This document shows, piece after piece, positions 17,564 through 25,593 of a DNA stretch of 64,000 nt. Origin of the DNA: JALGWA01 sp964604955 (GTDB lineage: Bacteria > Arandabacterota > Arandabacteria > Arandabacterales > JALGWA01); NCBI GenBank assembly GCA_964604955.1, contig CAZSBE010000001.1, positions 1 to 64,000 of the forward strand, given 5' to 3'. The position numbers and the translations under genes were made by a program. Position 1 is the first letter of the stretch. Each line of letters begins with the position of its first letter. The notes below the pieces were generated by a model. It ran no database searches and was not told where the DNA came from. It saw only the letters and a list, made by a program, of their open reading frames with translations.

Positions 17564-18105
17564 CTGTGCCGCCCGTCGTAATACGGCAGCTGCCGAACGA
17601 GAGTATCAACCGGGCGGGCGAGATCGACCGGTCCGAGCATGTGACCACGGGCTACGTGTTCCGGAACAGCGCGCTCGAATCCCAACAGGTGGACTGGCAG
17701 GTCCCGCGCTGGTCGGAGGAACCTTCCGCGGGTTTCAGCGTTCAGACCCGCATCGAGAGGTGGAAGTCGGTCCTTGACCGGGGCGGTGTCCTTCTCGGCG
17801 CGCTGGACGGCGAAAGGCTGGCGGGCTTCGCCGTTTTGCTGCCCGAACTCTCCGAGGGGATGGCCCAGCTGGCGGCGCTGTTCGTCGACCGCGCATACCG
17901 CAGGCGGGGTCTCGCGACCGACCTGGTGAGAGAGGTCGAGAAACTCGCGCGCGAAGCGGGAGCCCGGAGGCTGTACGTCTCTGCCATACCATCGGGATCC
18001 GCAGTGGGGTTTTACCTGCAGCACGGTTTCAAGCCCACTCATGACGTGAACGAGGACCTCTTCGCCATGGAGCCCGACGACATTCACATGGTCAAGCCGC
18101 TGTAG
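17560..18105 (+). CDS. GNAT family N-acetyltransferase
   Basis: This 181-residue protein has the acetyl-CoA-binding core of the GNAT fold: LAGFAVLLPELSEGMAQLAA for strands 2-4 and the pyrophosphate loop VDRAYRRRGLATDLVRE (Q/R-x2-G-x-G/A type), followed by SGSAVGFYLQHGFKP. The substrate is not predictable. The GTG start shares four bases with the stop of the preceding exported protein, a sign of coupling. The next gene begins 16 nt after the stop. Confidence 0.87.
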   Translation: MTVPPVVIRQLPNESINRAGEIDRSEHVTTGYVFRNSALESQQVDWQVPRWSEEPSAGFSVQTRIERWKSVLDRGGVLLGALDGERLAGFAVLLPELSEGMAQLAALFVDRAYRRRGLATDLVREVEKLAREAGARRLYVSAIPSGSAVGFYLQHGFKPTHDVNEDLFAMEPDDIHMVKPL

Positions 18106-18121
18106 CATCGGGATCGTACGC

Positions 18122-19168
18122 ATGAGACCTTTTGAAGACCTGTCGCGCCTCAGCCGCATCCGCAGGATGAGGCGCCTGGCCCGGGCTGCGCTCGAAGCCT
18201 ATGGCCTGGGCGGCGCCGACCTCAAGTTCATCAGGCAGGCCGGGAACACCCTCTTCCGGGTGAGCGAGTCCGCCGGGCCGCGCAGCGCGCTGCGCGGCGG
18301 TCCATTCGTCGAAGGCCGATACCTGCTCCGCGTTCACCAGGCGGGCTGCGGGAATCCCGATGGAATCCAGCTGGAACTCGATTGGCTGAGCGCGATGCGG
18401 CGGGACGCCGGACTTGGGGTACCCGAGCCGGTTCGCACACGCAACGGCGCGCTCGCCGCCGTGGTTGAGATTCCCGGCGTCCCCGGAGCCAGGAGATGCT
18501 CGCTTCTGCGCTGGCTCCATGGACGGTTTGTGAGGAGGAACATAAGGCCGCGCCACTTCAAGGCGCAGGGGCGGCTCATGGCGCACCTCCATGCCCATGC
18601 GTCTGTTTACAAAGCCCCGAGGGGCCTCGCCGGGAAGTGTTACGACTGGGACGGACTCTTCAAGGACGATGACGGCACCGGGCTTCCGGCGAGCAAGGCA
18701 TGGAGCCTCCTGCCCGCATCTTCGAACCGGACCTTCAAGGCTGTTGCGCTCAGAGTCCGGCGGGTAATGAAGGCTTGGGGCGAGGGCCCTGAAGTGTATG
18801 GCATGATCCATGGCGACCTCGGTATCGACGCCAACGTGCTGTTCCATGGCGGGGAGGCGCGCGCCATAGACTTCGACGATTCCGGTTTCGGTTACTATGC
18901 TTACGATCTCGCCATTGCGCTCGAACACTGCCAGGATGATGCCGCATACCCACTCTACCGGCAGGCATTGCTGGACGGCTACCGGGAGGTCCGCGCGCTG
19001 CCTGAGGAGCAGGCCAGGCGCCTGGGACTCTTCCTGGCGGCATTCCACGTCTACTGGAGCCTCTGGGCCACAGCCCTTGTGCACCTTCACCCGGAATACG
19101 GCAGAGAGCTCCACAGGCGCAGGGCGCGCGCCGCGAGACTCGTGGAATCGTATTTGGGCCGGGACTGA
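18122..19168 (+). CDS. APH/RdoA-type phosphotransferase
   Basis: This 348-residue protein belongs to the aminoglycoside-phosphotransferase/protein-kinase-like fold, closest to the SrkA/RdoA and homoserine-kinase-like group. It has the catalytic loop MIHGDLGIDANVL (Asp base, Asn metal ligand) and IDFDDSGFGYYAYDLA (the DFG-like Asp). The N-lobe keeps FRVSESAGPR. It is last in the four-gene operon from 15860. A role as an antibiotic kinase is not supported; RdoA relatives act as stress-related kinases. Confidence 0.85.
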   Translation: MRPFEDLSRLSRIRRMRRLARAALEAYGLGGADLKFIRQAGNTLFRVSESAGPRSALRGGPFVEGRYLLRVHQAGCGNPDGIQLELDWLSAMRRDAGLGVPEPVRTRNGALAAVVEIPGVPGARRCSLLRWLHGRFVRRNIRPRHFKAQGRLMAHLHAHASVYKAPRGLAGKCYDWDGLFKDDDGTGLPASKAWSLLPASSNRTFKAVALRVRRVMKAWGEGPEVYGMIHGDLGIDANVLFHGGEARAIDFDDSGFGYYAYDLAIALEHCQDDAAYPLYRQALLDGYREVRALPEEQARRLGLFLAAFHVYWSLWATALVHLHPEYGRELHRRRARAARLVESYLGRD

Positions 19169-19181
19169 AGCCTGCTATACT
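19154..19181 (+). promoter_or_regulatory. Possible promoter ahead of the leader ORF and DUF2207 gene
   Basis: TTGGGC and TATACT are separated by 16 nt, straddling the stop codon of the phosphotransferase. A transcript from here would start near 19188 and carry first the 19-codon ORF at 19213, then the DUF2207 gene. Confidence 0.4.
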
Positions 19182-19212
19182 GCTTGCTCGTGAATCGAAA
19201 GGGGGGGCGCAC

Positions 19213-19272
19213 ATGAATATCAGGCGCATTGTTGTCGTAGTTCTTGTGGTGGCAGCCTTTTCCGATGACTGA
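19213..19272 (+). other. Possible 19-codon leader ORF or remnant signal peptide
   Basis: After a purine-rich AAAGGGGGGG, an ATG opens a short frame encoding MNIRRIVVVVLVVAAFSDD and then TGA. This looks like the N-terminal signal or membrane segment of a protein that then stops. It may be a leader peptide, a remnant of a deleted gene or a sequencing error. The bases that follow are open in another phase into the DUF2207 gene. Nothing shows that it is translated. Confidence 0.3.
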
Positions 19273-19408
19273 GAATATCCACTCGGGAGAGAAAGAGAAG
19301 GAACTCGAGGTCCTTTGCCTGGAAGACGTCGAGCTCAACTGGTTCGGCCGGCCGCAGGCGCAGGAGATTCCTGACGAGGGGGGCCGACAGACAAATCTGA
19401 GGGGTTCT

Positions 19409-21253
19409 ATGATGATGAGAGCTTCGTGGGTCCGTATTCTGGCGGCTTCGCTGCTCGCGTCAGCCGCGCTTTCGATGGCCTTCCACTCGGCGGTTTCGGC
19501 CAAGTCCTACCGGATTTCAGGAGTGGAGATAGACGCGCACCTGCGCCCCGATGGCAACATGGACGTCAGCGAGGCGCGGACGTACACATTCAGCGGGTCA
19601 TTCTCCTTTGCCTACCGAGATATGCCCCGCGGCGGCCGGGTCACATTTGACGATTTCGAGGTTCTGGAAAACGGCCGGCCCTATGTGCTTTCGGACTCGG
19701 AAGCGCCGGGCACTTACCAGGTGACCGGCACCACGGGCAGAACCAGGGTGACCTGGTATTACCGTGCCGCCGACGAGTCCCGGACTTTCGAGTTTCGCTA
19801 CCGCGCCCTGAACGCCGTCCAGCGATACGAAGACGCGGCATTGCTCTACTACAAGTTCCTGAGCGAGGACTGGGAGAAGTCACAGAGCAATATCACGTTG
19901 CGCGTGGTCCCGCCAGGACCCGTGGCAAGAGCGGACATCAATGAGTGGCTTCACGGTCCGCTATGGGCCGAATCGAGAATCACCGCGGACGGCGAGATCC
20001 TGGCACAGTGTTCGCACCTGCCCGGCCGGACTTATCTTGAAATCCGGGCGCTCTATCCGCCGGAGCTTTTCCCCGGCGCCCGCTCTGCATCCGGGGCGGT
20101 CAGAAGCGAGGTCATGGCCGAGGAAGCGGCCTGGGTAGAGGAGGCGAACAAGGTACGGGAGGCATCCCTTCGGCGCGAGGTAGAGCGGGAGAAGCGTGAG
20201 AAAGCGGGCAGGTGGCTCACGGCCCTGCTCGCCCTCGCCGGGCTCCTGGGCTGGCGGCAAATATACATGAATTACGGGCGGCGGCCCCAGCTCCCCCAGT
20301 TCATGGACAAGACGTCCGAGGTGCCCGGCGGAACGCCCCCGGCACTGGTGGGTTATCTACTCCACAACCGCATGGTCTCGGGCAGGGACCTCGTGGGCAC
20401 CATGCTCGACCTCGCCCGTCGGGGGTTCGTGGAGCTCAGGGAGGAGACGGTCGAAAAGAAGAGTCTCTGGGGGGGTATGAAGCAGGAGTCCGAGTACTAC
20501 TGGGATCTCAAGCGCCGCCACCTGGAACAGCACGCCGCGGCTCTTCGCGAGTACGAGAGAGATCTGCTTCAGTTCTTGTTCGACAACCTCGCGGCCGGGG
20601 GCGACTCCATCTCGCTGGACGGTATCAAGAAGAAGCGCAGGGACTTCATCAAATTCTTCGGGGGGTGGAAGAAGAAGGTCTCGGAGCTGGGGGAGAAGGA
20701 GGAGTGGTTCGACAGGGAGAGCATACGCGGATCCTATTTCTCCGTGGCCCTCGGGGTTGCGATGATTCTCCTGTCAATAGGTGCGGCTTTCATCTTCGGT
20801 GTATGGACCATCGTACTGGGCATCGCGGGCATCGTTGTATTCGTGCTGTCGTTTCTCGTCTATCATCGCACCGCGGAGGGAGAGACCCGTGCCAGGCAAT
20901 GGCAGGCGCTTCAGAAATACTTGAAGAGCGATGAGTTCAGGGCGCTCAGCCGCGGCGACATTCTCACAAGAGTATCCGACTACCTCGTTTACGGGGTTGT
21001 ACTGGGAATGTCGAACAAGTTCTATCGGGGCCTGGCGGCCGCCATACCCGAGAACGACCAGTTGCGGTACGTGCCGTGGTATGTCTACCATGGCTCCGGG
21101 ACGAACGCCTTTTCCCCGGAGGCTTTCGGCGAGGCCTTCTCGTCGATGGTGGTGACCACTACCTCTACAATGAGCACGGCCTCAGGGGCGGGCGGAGGTG
21201 CCTCGGGCGGCGGAGGCGGCGGGGCAGGAAGCGGGGGCGGCGGAGCGGGCTAG
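19409..21253 (+). CDS. DUF2207 domain membrane protein with Gly-rich tail
   Basis: This 614-residue protein has an N-terminal signal (AASLLASAALSMAFHSAVSA), an exported DUF2207 beta domain (SGVEIDAHLRPDGNMDVSEA, then SFAYRDMPRGG), a membrane helix near residue 280 (WLTALLALAGLLGW), a cytoplasmic region with GTPPALVGYLLHNR and LVGTMLDLARRGFVELRE, and two close helices near residue 460 (VALGVAMILLSIGAAFIFGV). The last 35 residues are almost all Gly, Ser and Ala, as in most DUF2207 proteins. The frame is open to 19244, but the triple ATG at 19409 starts the signal peptide and is preferred. Function of the family is unknown. Confidence 0.85.
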   Translation: MMMRASWVRILAASLLASAALSMAFHSAVSAKSYRISGVEIDAHLRPDGNMDVSEARTYTFSGSFSFAYRDMPRGGRVTFDDFEVLENGRPYVLSDSEAPGTYQVTGTTGRTRVTWYYRAADESRTFEFRYRALNAVQRYEDAALLYYKFLSEDWEKSQSNITLRVVPPGPVARADINEWLHGPLWAESRITADGEILAQCSHLPGRTYLEIRALYPPELFPGARSASGAVRSEVMAEEAAWVEEANKVREASLRREVEREKREKAGRWLTALLALAGLLGWRQIYMNYGRRPQLPQFMDKTSEVPGGTPPALVGYLLHNRMVSGRDLVGTMLDLARRGFVELREETVEKKSLWGGMKQESEYYWDLKRRHLEQHAAALREYERDLLQFLFDNLAAGGDSISLDGIKKKRRDFIKFFGGWKKKVSELGEKEEWFDRESIRGSYFSVALGVAMILLSIGAAFIFGVWTIVLGIAGIVVFVLSFLVYHRTAEGETRARQWQALQKYLKSDEFRALSRGDILTRVSDYLVYGVVLGMSNKFYRGLAAAIPENDQLRYVPWYVYHGSGTNAFSPEAFGEAFSSMVVTTTSTMSTASGAGGGASGGGGGGAGSGGGGAG

Positions 21254-21366
21254 ACCGCGGGATGCCCCGGACCGGCGGACCCGCGCGGCAATCTGACGCC
21301 GGTCGCCAAACCACGTTTCCGGCAGGCGCTATTGTCCTCTTATCGGGCCCCCGCGCCAGTTTGGCC

Positions 21367-21396
21367 TTGAAAATGCGGGGCTTGGCGTGATACAAT
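21367..21396 (+). promoter_or_regulatory. Sigma70-type promoter for the 806-residue secreted protein
   Basis: TTGAAA and TACAAT are separated by 18 nt, about 95 nt ahead of the GTG start at 21491. The long leader contains no obvious riboswitch. Confidence 0.5.
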
Positions 21397-21490
21397 CCCC
21401 GAGCGTGGCAAGGTAATCATACCTGACGCCGTACGGACCATCGGCAGTACTGCATCAACTGCGATACGGCTACAGCAAAGGGGGCAAGTC

Positions 21491-23911
21491 GTGAAAGCAT
21501 TGCTATCGGCGGTTTTCGTTTTATCTCTGTTCTTGAGCTTTGCCGCGCCGGCCGGCGCGGACTTCCAGCTCATCCGCAAGATCCCCGCGCCTGAGATGGC
21601 TTGCGAGGCGGGGTCTTCGATCATTAGGGCAATGGCCAGTGACGGGACCTATCTCTGCCTGACGAGAGGGTGCTATATCGGCGGCGGGGCCATGGTCGTC
21701 AGGATCGACCCCGACGACGGGCACATAGTCAACCAGGACGACTGGGCCTTCGTCATACCCGAGTGCCCGAGTGCGACATTGCCGATCTCGATGTCGTTCT
21801 GCCCTTACGACGGCGCGTTTTACGTGGGCACCGAATGCGGGGCGATAGTGGGCCTCCTCTGGGAAACAGTGGATTCAGCCTGGGCTTTTAATACCTATCT
21901 TCTCGACGAGCTCTCCGTGCCGAGCGGCATGGCCCCCGGCCAGTACTCTTCCATCTTTGCCTCAGACCAGGCCGACACCGATCTCGTCAGGTTTGAAAGC
22001 ATCGGGATGTTCCAGGGCGATGAGCCCCTGGACGGAGTCATTACCCCCGTGGCGATGGCCACGTACAATGAGAATCTCTTCGTACTCGACGCGGACAACA
22101 CCACCATAGTCGAGATGACCATAGACGCCACGGTAGTCGGTACTCACCAGGTGGAGGACTGGGGCACAGGGGGCCTCAACGGGACCTTCTCCCCGGAGGC
22201 GGCCACATTCATCGGCGAGCACCTCTACCTTGCCGGTGACGATGACAGCATTCACGTCTACGAGATGACGGACGAAGACGTTTATACCGAGCCCGCACCC
22301 GCGGGCGACAGTGTTGAGGTCGTGGTCATCCCTGAAGAACTGGTGATCACGTTCGATGCCGTAACCGATTCCGGCGACGTGACTGTAACCGTGAGAACCG
22401 CCGACGACTGCGACCCGCCAGCCGGCGTTACGCTTTTCCCCGAATACTATGACATCGGCACGGACGCCACCTTCGAGTACGTCGCCGAGGTCGCGCTGCT
22501 GGACTCGGTGTTGCCGCCGGGGGTTGACGAGGACCTGGCAAGGGTGTTCTCGCGGCCTTCGGATACCTGCGGCGTATGGAGGGACGTAACCACAGCCCCG
22601 GTTGAGAACGTGCCGGTCTTCAGGATCCTGAGCCGCTCGAAGTCGGAAGACGACGAGTTCTCCATCTTCGCGGTGGGGGAGGACAACAGGACGCCGCAGG
22701 AGGTGGTCGAGTACAAAATAGACGACCTGCGCGGACACCTGCTGTCGGCCGGGGATTCGATTCCGGGAGACTCGTACAACGCGCTGGTCGGGCTTCTCGA
22801 CGCCACCGAGGACCTCTACTACCTCGGCGAGACGGGCTCCGCGGTTCAGGAGATAGATGGGGCGGAAGACGTCGTCAGGGGCGACCCGCTCATCCCGCAT
22901 ACATATGACCCGGCCGACCCGGGCAGGAATATCGCCGGGCGCATAATCAGCCGGGCGCACACGCTGGAGTTCAGCCTGGGCTTCTCCGAGGCCACAAGGT
23001 ACTACTCAGGGGCAGCCGTTACTCCAGGCAATATACACATAGGTCTGAGGTTCGACTGGTTAAGGGCATTCATCGAGGTTCCCGGCGCTCTCAATGCCGC
23101 GGAGGTCGACGTCAATCACATATACCTTCAGAACAGTGTGCGGGCGGTGCCGGAGTCGGTTCTGGTCTTCGACTATGATACGGACGGAGCCCCGGAGATC
23201 ATGGCTCTCTTCCCCGGCACGCAGGCGCAGCTGGCGCTGGCGAACAGCGGGTGCAATACGCTTGCCAGAATGTCGTGTTTCGTTGGCGGGTTTGAGCTGC
23301 AGGCAGTGGCGGATGTGGACGTCACCGAGCCGGTCGTCAAGGTGCTCGGGGAGGACGTGCTGATCTCCGGAACCACGGCCGGCATCGACTGGGAGACATT
23401 CGACTGCCAGGAGAGCCCCGTCTACAGGCTCTCTTTCTCGGCCGACGGCGGCGAAACCTGGGACCTGATCGCCTCCGACGTGGCAGGCAGGCAGTATGAA
23501 TGGACTGTTCCGGACATTGAGACCGAAGCCGGGCTGGTTAGAGTCGCCTGCGGTGAGGTCGGCGGCGAGGCTCTCGCCATATACAGCGGCCTGCTCACCA
23601 TCGAGTCGGGTGCGGGCGCGGAAGCCGAGCGGCCCTCAGAGTTCAGGCTGGCGCTTCGGCCGAACCCGTCCAGCAGCGCGGTCGAGATCGAGTTCGCAAG
23701 CCACGGGGGCGAGCGCGCCAGCGTGAGAGTGTACTCGGTGAGCGGCGGGCTCGTAAAGAGCCTCTTCAGCGGCCGCATGGCCCAGGGTTCGAACAGGATT
23801 TCCTGGGAAGGTGACAACGAGGACGGCAGACCGGTATCGGCGGGCACCTACTTCGTCGTGTTGAGGGCGGAGTCAAAGACCATTACGAAGAAACTGATCA
23901 TGCAGCGTTAG
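21491..23911 (+). CDS. Large secreted protein with FlgD-like C-terminal domain
   Basis: This 806-residue protein starts at a GTG (AAAGGGGG upstream) with a signal peptide (ALLSAVFVLSLFLSFAAPAG). The first 280 residues look like a beta-propeller-type domain read from repeats such as MATYNENLFVLDADNTTIVEM. A middle region (SRSKSEDDEFSIFAVGEDNR, then DPGRNIAGRIISRAHTLEF) is shared with the gene at 48492-50285, its paralogue. An extra Ig-like module (FSADGGETWDLIASDVAG) precedes the FlgD/T9SS-type sorting domain (RPNPSSSAVEIEF to DGRPVSAGTYFVVL), which ends in a basic residue. Likely surface-anchored or secreted; function unknown. It overlaps tail-to-tail with the next gene by 4 nt. Confidence 0.78.
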   Translation: MKALLSAVFVLSLFLSFAAPAGADFQLIRKIPAPEMACEAGSSIIRAMASDGTYLCLTRGCYIGGGAMVVRIDPDDGHIVNQDDWAFVIPECPSATLPISMSFCPYDGAFYVGTECGAIVGLLWETVDSAWAFNTYLLDELSVPSGMAPGQYSSIFASDQADTDLVRFESIGMFQGDEPLDGVITPVAMATYNENLFVLDADNTTIVEMTIDATVVGTHQVEDWGTGGLNGTFSPEAATFIGEHLYLAGDDDSIHVYEMTDEDVYTEPAPAGDSVEVVVIPEELVITFDAVTDSGDVTVTVRTADDCDPPAGVTLFPEYYDIGTDATFEYVAEVALLDSVLPPGVDEDLARVFSRPSDTCGVWRDVTTAPVENVPVFRILSRSKSEDDEFSIFAVGEDNRTPQEVVEYKIDDLRGHLLSAGDSIPGDSYNALVGLLDATEDLYYLGETGSAVQEIDGAEDVVRGDPLIPHTYDPADPGRNIAGRIISRAHTLEFSLGFSEATRYYSGAAVTPGNIHIGLRFDWLRAFIEVPGALNAAEVDVNHIYLQNSVRAVPESVLVFDYDTDGAPEIMALFPGTQAQLALANSGCNTLARMSCFVGGFELQAVADVDVTEPVVKVLGEDVLISGTTAGIDWETFDCQESPVYRLSFSADGGETWDLIASDVAGRQYEWTVPDIETEAGLVRVACGEVGGEALAIYSGLLTIESGAGAEAERPSEFRLALRPNPSSSAVEIEFASHGGERASVRVYSVSGGLVKSLFSGRMAQGSNRISWEGDNEDGRPVSAGTYFVVLRAESKTITKKLIMQR

Positions 23912-25500
23912 GCGGGCCTGCGCTTCAGAACGACAAGCGTAATATCGTCTGAACTCGGTGCTTCCTCGCGGAAGTCGTCTGCGGCGCGCACGATGGCTTC
24001 GCTTATGTCGTGCGCGCTTCGGTCCGAGTTTGCGGCGAGGACCTCCTTGAGACGGTCCTCCCCGAACTCATTCTCCTCATTGTTCATGCATTCGGTTATG
24101 CCGTCGCTGTACAGCACCACGACGTCACCCGGGGACAGTGGCTCCTCCGAGTCCCCGTACCTGGTCTCAGCGAATATGCCCAGGGGGATACCGCTGACTT
24201 CGAGTTCCTTGACTTCACCGCCTCTCACGAGATAGGGCGGATTGTGCCCGGCATTGGAGTAGATGAGATTGGAGTTCTGCGTGTCGAGAAGGAAATAGAC
24301 AAACGTAATGAACCTCCCCTCACCTACTCTCCCCACGATGTCGGTGTTAATGCGGTTGAGGAGATCGCCCGGCCTCTTTATGTTCCAGGCTCTCGCCCTC
24401 AGCACGGCCTGGAGGTTCGACATCAGCATGGCGGCTCCGATTCCCTTGCCGACGACGTCGCCGATGGCCATGCCGTAGAAGTCATCATCCAGAATGAGCA
24501 CGTCATAGTAATCGCCGCCCACTTCCGTGCTGGGCCGGTTGAAGCACGCTATGTCATAGCCGGAGATCTCGGGGAGCGTTTTGGGGAAGAGGTTCCGCTG
24601 AATGTCCCTTGCGATTTCTATCTCGGTATCCAGCCTCTGCTTGTCCTTTGCTATCTCGGCGAGCAGGGCATTCTCGATCTTCTCGGCGATGAGCCCGCTG
24701 AGCGCCGAGAAGAAGTAGAGGTCGGTTTCCCCGAAGAGGTTGCTGCGCTCGGTGGTATCCACGTACAGAATGCCGACGGTCTTCTCGCCGTTCCACAGGG
24801 GCGTGCAGATTGCCGACCTTATTTTCAGGCTCGCTATGCTCTCGCTCATCTTGAGATGTTCGTCGCCTTCAACGTCCCTTATGAGGATCGCCTGGTTGTC
24901 TCTGATCGCCTGGTTGGCGATCGTGCGGCTTATGGCGAACTTCTCATGCGCCGGGGAAGTCGATATGTACGCCTTGGGCGCGAGCTCGCCGTCGTCGCCG
25001 ATTAGCATTATTGCGCCCCGCTGCGCCGCGGTCTTCCGAATGCATACCTGGAGGATGGAGTCCAGCAGTGTCTCCAGCGGCTGGGGTTCCGATATCCTGC
25101 GGGCCACCTCCGCGACGGCTTCCAGGAGCGTGACGGGGGCGCTCGCGAGTTTCTCGGGCGTGGGCTCGGAGAGACTTATGGCCGAAGTGGACTGCGTGTC
25201 CTTGCCGTCCTTGAGGAAGGCGACGCTGTCGCTGGGCTCGTACACCACGCGGGAGCTTCCTATGCCTATTACGTCGCCGGGCCTGAGGGCCGCCGGATCG
25301 AACACACGCTCACCGTTTAAGAAAGTGCCGTTCCGGCTTCCGGTGTCCCGCACGAAGTAGCCCTCCTCGGCCAGATACACTTCGGCGTGCCTCCTGGATA
25401 CCACGGGATCATCGATGAAGATCTCGCTGGACGGCAAGCGCCCGATGCTCAATATGCGCTTCTCGCTGGTCACGAGCTTCTGCTCGCCCGTTCCCAGCAT
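23908..25500 (-). CDS. FHA-GAF-SpoIIE (PP2C-type) phosphatase
   Basis: This 530-residue cytoplasmic protein has an FHA domain (about 15-95; GRLPSSEIFIDDPVVSRRHA, RDTGSRNGTFLNG), which binds phosphothreonine, a GAF sensor domain (about 150-290; FAISRTIANQAIRDNQA), a linker helix typical of RsbU/SpoIIE (EIEIARDIQRNLFPKTLP) and a PP2C-like phosphatase (about 310-525; RPSTEVGGDYYDVLILDDD, GDVVGKGIGAAMLMS, SDGITECMNNEENEFGED). It should dephosphorylate an anti-sigma antagonist in a partner-switching pathway, but no such partner lies in the window. It follows the phosphodiesterase gene by 93 nt on the same strand. Confidence 0.9.
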   Translation of the reverse strand: MLGTGEQKLVTSEKRILSIGRLPSSEIFIDDPVVSRRHAEVYLAEEGYFVRDTGSRNGTFLNGERVFDPAALRPGDVIGIGSSRVVYEPSDSVAFLKDGKDTQSTSAISLSEPTPEKLASAPVTLLEAVAEVARRISEPQPLETLLDSILQVCIRKTAAQRGAIMLIGDDGELAPKAYISTSPAHEKFAISRTIANQAIRDNQAILIRDVEGDEHLKMSESIASLKIRSAICTPLWNGEKTVGILYVDTTERSNLFGETDLYFFSALSGLIAEKIENALLAEIAKDKQRLDTEIEIARDIQRNLFPKTLPEISGYDIACFNRPSTEVGGDYYDVLILDDDFYGMAIGDVVGKGIGAAMLMSNLQAVLRARAWNIKRPGDLLNRINTDIVGRVGEGRFITFVYFLLDTQNSNLIYSNAGHNPPYLVRGGEVKELEVSGIPLGIFAETRYGDSEEPLSPGDVVVLYSDGITECMNNEENEFGEDRLKEVLAANSDRSAHDISEAIVRAADDFREEAPSSDDITLVVLKRRPA

Positions 25501-25593
25501 GACGAAGAAAGAAGCCAGAAAAGCCCCCCTGCTTGATGTGTCTATCTAATATGAAGCCTAAGCAGGCCGTTACTCAAGGATAAAATCGCGTTC

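Noticed and set aside
19244..19408. Upstream extension of the DUF2207 gene by 55 codons
   Set aside because: It would place a long acidic stretch before the signal peptide; the ATG cluster at 19409 gives a normal exported protein.
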